Source: a virus
Length of the DNA stretch: 41,313 nucleotides
IMG/VR virus record: IMGVR_UViG_3300043773_000274
Coordinates: 1-41,313 of that record
Strand: one strand, 5' to 3'
Shown here: in pieces, positions 40,171 through 41,313 of the stretch
How the letters are laid out: each line of letters opens with the position of its first letter
Position numbering within the stretch: position 1 is the first letter of the stretch
Notes under the pieces: generated by a model
Database searches by the model: none
Seen by the model: only the letters and a program-made list of their open reading frames with translations
Told to the model about the DNA's origin: nothing
Made by a program: the position numbers and the translations under genes

Positions 40171-40401
40171 ATGATAGAACCCGCCACTGATGACCGTACC
40201 AATCCCGCTGACGTTTTGTACAGCGTGGTTGGTTTGCTTGAGGCATCCAACCTTGACCACGACATGGTCTGCGCTTTGCTCCACAAGGTGCTTGCCAGCC
40301 TCTCAGTCATGACAATAACCCGTGAAGAGTACTTGCAACGCTCTGCACGTTGCTACGATTTAGAAATGTTTTTAAACCCGCCACAAAAAGGAGTGCATTG
40401 A
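40171..40401 (+). CDS. small helical early protein
   Basis: The 76-residue protein (MIEPATDDRTNPADVLYSVVGLLEASNLDHDMVCALLHKVL…) is helical. It begins right after the micro-protein stop, with TTGGAGACC ahead, and overlaps the next start (TGATG). A NPADVLYSVVGLLEAS segment suggests a stable helix. No family was recognised. Confidence 0.6.
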   Translation: MIEPATDDRTNPADVLYSVVGLLEASNLDHDMVCALLHKVLASLSVMTITREEYLQRSARCYDLEMFLNPPQKGVH

Positions 40402-40661
40402 TGTCTTTACTACCAGTGATTGATTTGATACGCGAGACCGGATATGAGGTCACGATCCACGACTACGGCATGGACAGAGTTGCCTTCTGTCTGGCGGTCA
40501 TGTTTGATACGCCTGAAGACCTCTACTACATTGGCGAATTACTTGGCGATTTTGGTTTGGGAGCGGCCTTAGTTAAAGACAAGCTACTTTTCTTCCCAAA
40601 AGCCAAGATCGATGCTGGGCTGTACGAGTACATCTGTGCGGCTGATCAAGACGCTGACTGA
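40401..40661 (+). CDS. small early protein of unknown function
   Basis: The 86-residue protein uses the ATG at 40401 with AAAAGGAGTGC ahead; a longer frame upstream lies in the preceding gene. It has MSLLPVIDLIRETGYEVTIHDYGMDRVAF…, with DTPEDLYYIGELLGDFG in the middle. It looks like a small alpha/beta protein. Function unknown. Confidence 0.6.
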   Translation: MSLLPVIDLIRETGYEVTIHDYGMDRVAFCLAVMFDTPEDLYYIGELLGDFGLGAALVKDKLLFFPKAKIDAGLYEYICAADQDAD

Positions 40662-40869
40662 CCCGTGCCCTCACTTTGTCAGACAGACGGGGCTTTTCAG
40701 TCATCTTTTGGAACTCCATGCGACTACTCGACTGTTTAAAAAAGGTGAGCGATACATCCGGTACAACCCAGCAAAGCAACACTGGTGCGTCCTTTCGCAC
40801 AGTATCAGTCCTCAAGTAAGGGGGCGGTACACAACCGTGATGAGAGCGGTGTTTTATGCGTTGAAATAA
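40612..40869 (+). CDS. last early gene, small protein with uncertain start
   Basis: The frame to 40869 gives 85 residues from the ATG at 40612, but this overlaps the previous gene by 50 bp and has no ribosome site. A later start within the frame is possible, and the C-terminal 50 residues (RLFKKGERYIRYNPAKQHWCVLSHSI…) look the most protein-like. The terminator begins 2 bp after the stop, which supports a real gene ending here. Confidence 0.45.
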   Translation: MLGCTSTSVRLIKTLTDPCPHFVRQTGLFSHLLELHATTRLFKKGERYIRYNPAKQHWCVLSHSISPQVRGRYTTVMRAVFYALK

Positions 40870-40870
40870 A

Positions 40871-40914
40871 GAGGGGGGGGTGAAGCAATGACTTCATCCC
40901 CCCTCCCTTTTTTT
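40871..40914 (+). terminator. terminator of the early operon, probably bidirectional
   Basis: A GC-rich stem (GAGGGGGG…TGAAG / CTTCATCCCCCCTC, with two unpaired G) encloses a 6-nt loop and is followed by seven T (40908-40914). On the minus strand it is followed by TTTATTTC, so it may also end the convergent helicase transcript. Confidence 0.8.
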
Positions 40915-41134
40915 GTCTGTACTTGTACGTTTAAACAGCTCAGACCGTCAAAGCTACCAACCTGAAATACGGCGGTTTGAATGTCGCAACTTTGCACAAC
41001 TCTCGCAACTCTCACATTGTGAAATAAAAATCTTGTTATCTGACAATGACTTAGCTGTGTTTTGGCTTGATTCTGACCAATTTATCCTCCGCATCTGGCC
41101 CTAGTATTAGGGAGGGTGCTTGAGTTCTGTGCGT
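40915..41134. other. convergent intergenic region
   Basis: No convincing gene in either direction. The only plus-strand frame here begins at a TTG in the terminator tail. One GTTTAAAC lies at 40929-40936. Confidence 0.5.
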
Positions 41135-41313
41135 TTAAACGTCAAACGCATCTAGGTTCTCAGTGTAGTTTCCTGCGGTTTTGTTGTAGAGCAGGGTAGT
41201 CTCGCCCTGCGTCCCGACCCAGCGATACCTGCACTTCCAGACCGCAATCTCGACAAACCGATCCTGCCTGTGGACGGTGATGCCGCAATCGGTCTTCGCC
41301 CACCACGCCATCG
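41135..41313 (-). CDS. replicative helicase C-terminus (5' end cut by window)
   Basis: The last 58 full codons of a minus-strand gene read MAWWAKTDCGITVHRQDRFV, EIAVWKCRYRWVGTQGETTL, LYNKTAGNYTE and a short tail to TAA at 41135-41137. The KxDCGITVxR, then V.IxVWKCR.RWVG.QGxTTLxYN.xxGxY order is what I remember from the end of phage DnaB/gp4-like helicase and primase-helicase proteins. The gene extends out of the window, so the ATPase motifs are not visible. Its stop codon is inside GTTTAAAC (41133). It converges on the early operon. Confidence 0.6.
   Translation of the reverse strand, partial: MAWWAKTDCGITVHRQDRFVEIAVWKCRYRWVGTQGETTLLYNKTAGNYTENLDAFDV

Larger units (their letters stand above)
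747..41140. repeat. dispersed 8-bp palindrome GTTTAAAC, 25 exact copies
   Basis: Start positions found by eye: 747, 1440, 1550, 6087, 7317, 9926, 10211, 11285, 11481, 19127, 19300, 20174, 20780, 25107, 32807, 33675, 33720, 33912, 35086, 36068, 36583, 38619, 40083, 40929, 41133. About 0.6 copies would be expected in 41 kb at equal base use. None was found between 11.49 and 19.12 kb or between 25.12 and 32.80 kb. Eight copies encode Leu-Asn, eight encode Phe-Lys, four provide a stop codon (one of them, 40083, also counted as Phe-Lys) and six lie outside genes. Confidence 0.9.

Noticed and set aside
40913-41104. 63-residue plus-strand frame after the early terminator
   Set aside because: It starts at TTG inside the terminator's T-run, has no ribosome site and no protein-like composition.
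747-41140. GTTTAAAC as CRISPR or attachment repeat
   Set aside because: Copies are far apart, only 8 bp long and mostly inside genes; no regular spacing exists.

Overview
The window is a contiguous piece of a tailed double-stranded DNA phage genome with a short-tailed (podovirus-like) gene set. No tape-measure, sheath or baseplate gene is seen. Instead there are a portal, tail-adaptor proteins and a cluster of large internal-virion-type proteins next to a small GNAT-fold protein, like T7 gp13. Many products look like those I remember from uncultured freshwater Caudoviricetes. Together with DnaA boxes and sigma70-type promoters this suggests a Gram-negative, possibly betaproteobacterial freshwater host; that is inference. 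No integrase, tRNA, insertion sequence or CRISPR array is seen.

Layout. From 33.6 kb down to 1 the genes are all on the minus strand and tightly packed, often with ATGA, GTGA or TAATG overlaps. In transcription order they are: small terminase, a stand-alone LexA-type winged-helix protein, large terminase, portal, a GroES-like protein, scaffold, decoration-type proteins and major capsid protein. A terminator/promoter pair lies at 25.1 kb. Next come small basic and beta-rich virion proteins, tail adaptors (18-20 kb) and a fibre/adhesin block (13.3-17.5 kb: a repeat protein, two collar/fibre modules, one with an S74 chaperone, and a glycine-rich adhesin). A cupin and a 2OG-Fe(II) oxygenase follow, then a lysis block (holin, GH19 endolysin), a tail protein and finally internal virion proteins, the last of which runs off the left edge.

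Between 33.65 and 34.38 kb is a divergent control region. It holds four DnaA-box-like sites, direct repeats, a strong promoter with a palindromic operator candidate, and a heavily structured leader RNA. The plus-strand early operon (34.4-40.9 kb) carries small unknown proteins, several micro-ORFs and a SprT-like protease. It also has a MoxR/CobS-like AAA+ ATPase, a HELLH metallopeptidase-like protein, a VWA/MIDAS protein and a NinX-like protein. It ends at a probably bidirectional terminator facing the 3' end of a replicative helicase gene on the minus strand at the right edge.

The most striking hidden signal is the 8-bp palindrome GTTTAAAC. I count 25 exact copies where chance predicts fewer than one. 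They occur in two coding frames (Phe-Lys and Leu-Asn), serve as stop codons at four gene ends, and sit in promoter spacers and intergenic DNA. The second is the MoxR / metallopeptidase / VWA / SprT set. The third is a pair of near-duplicate twin-hairpin leader elements in front of two early genes.
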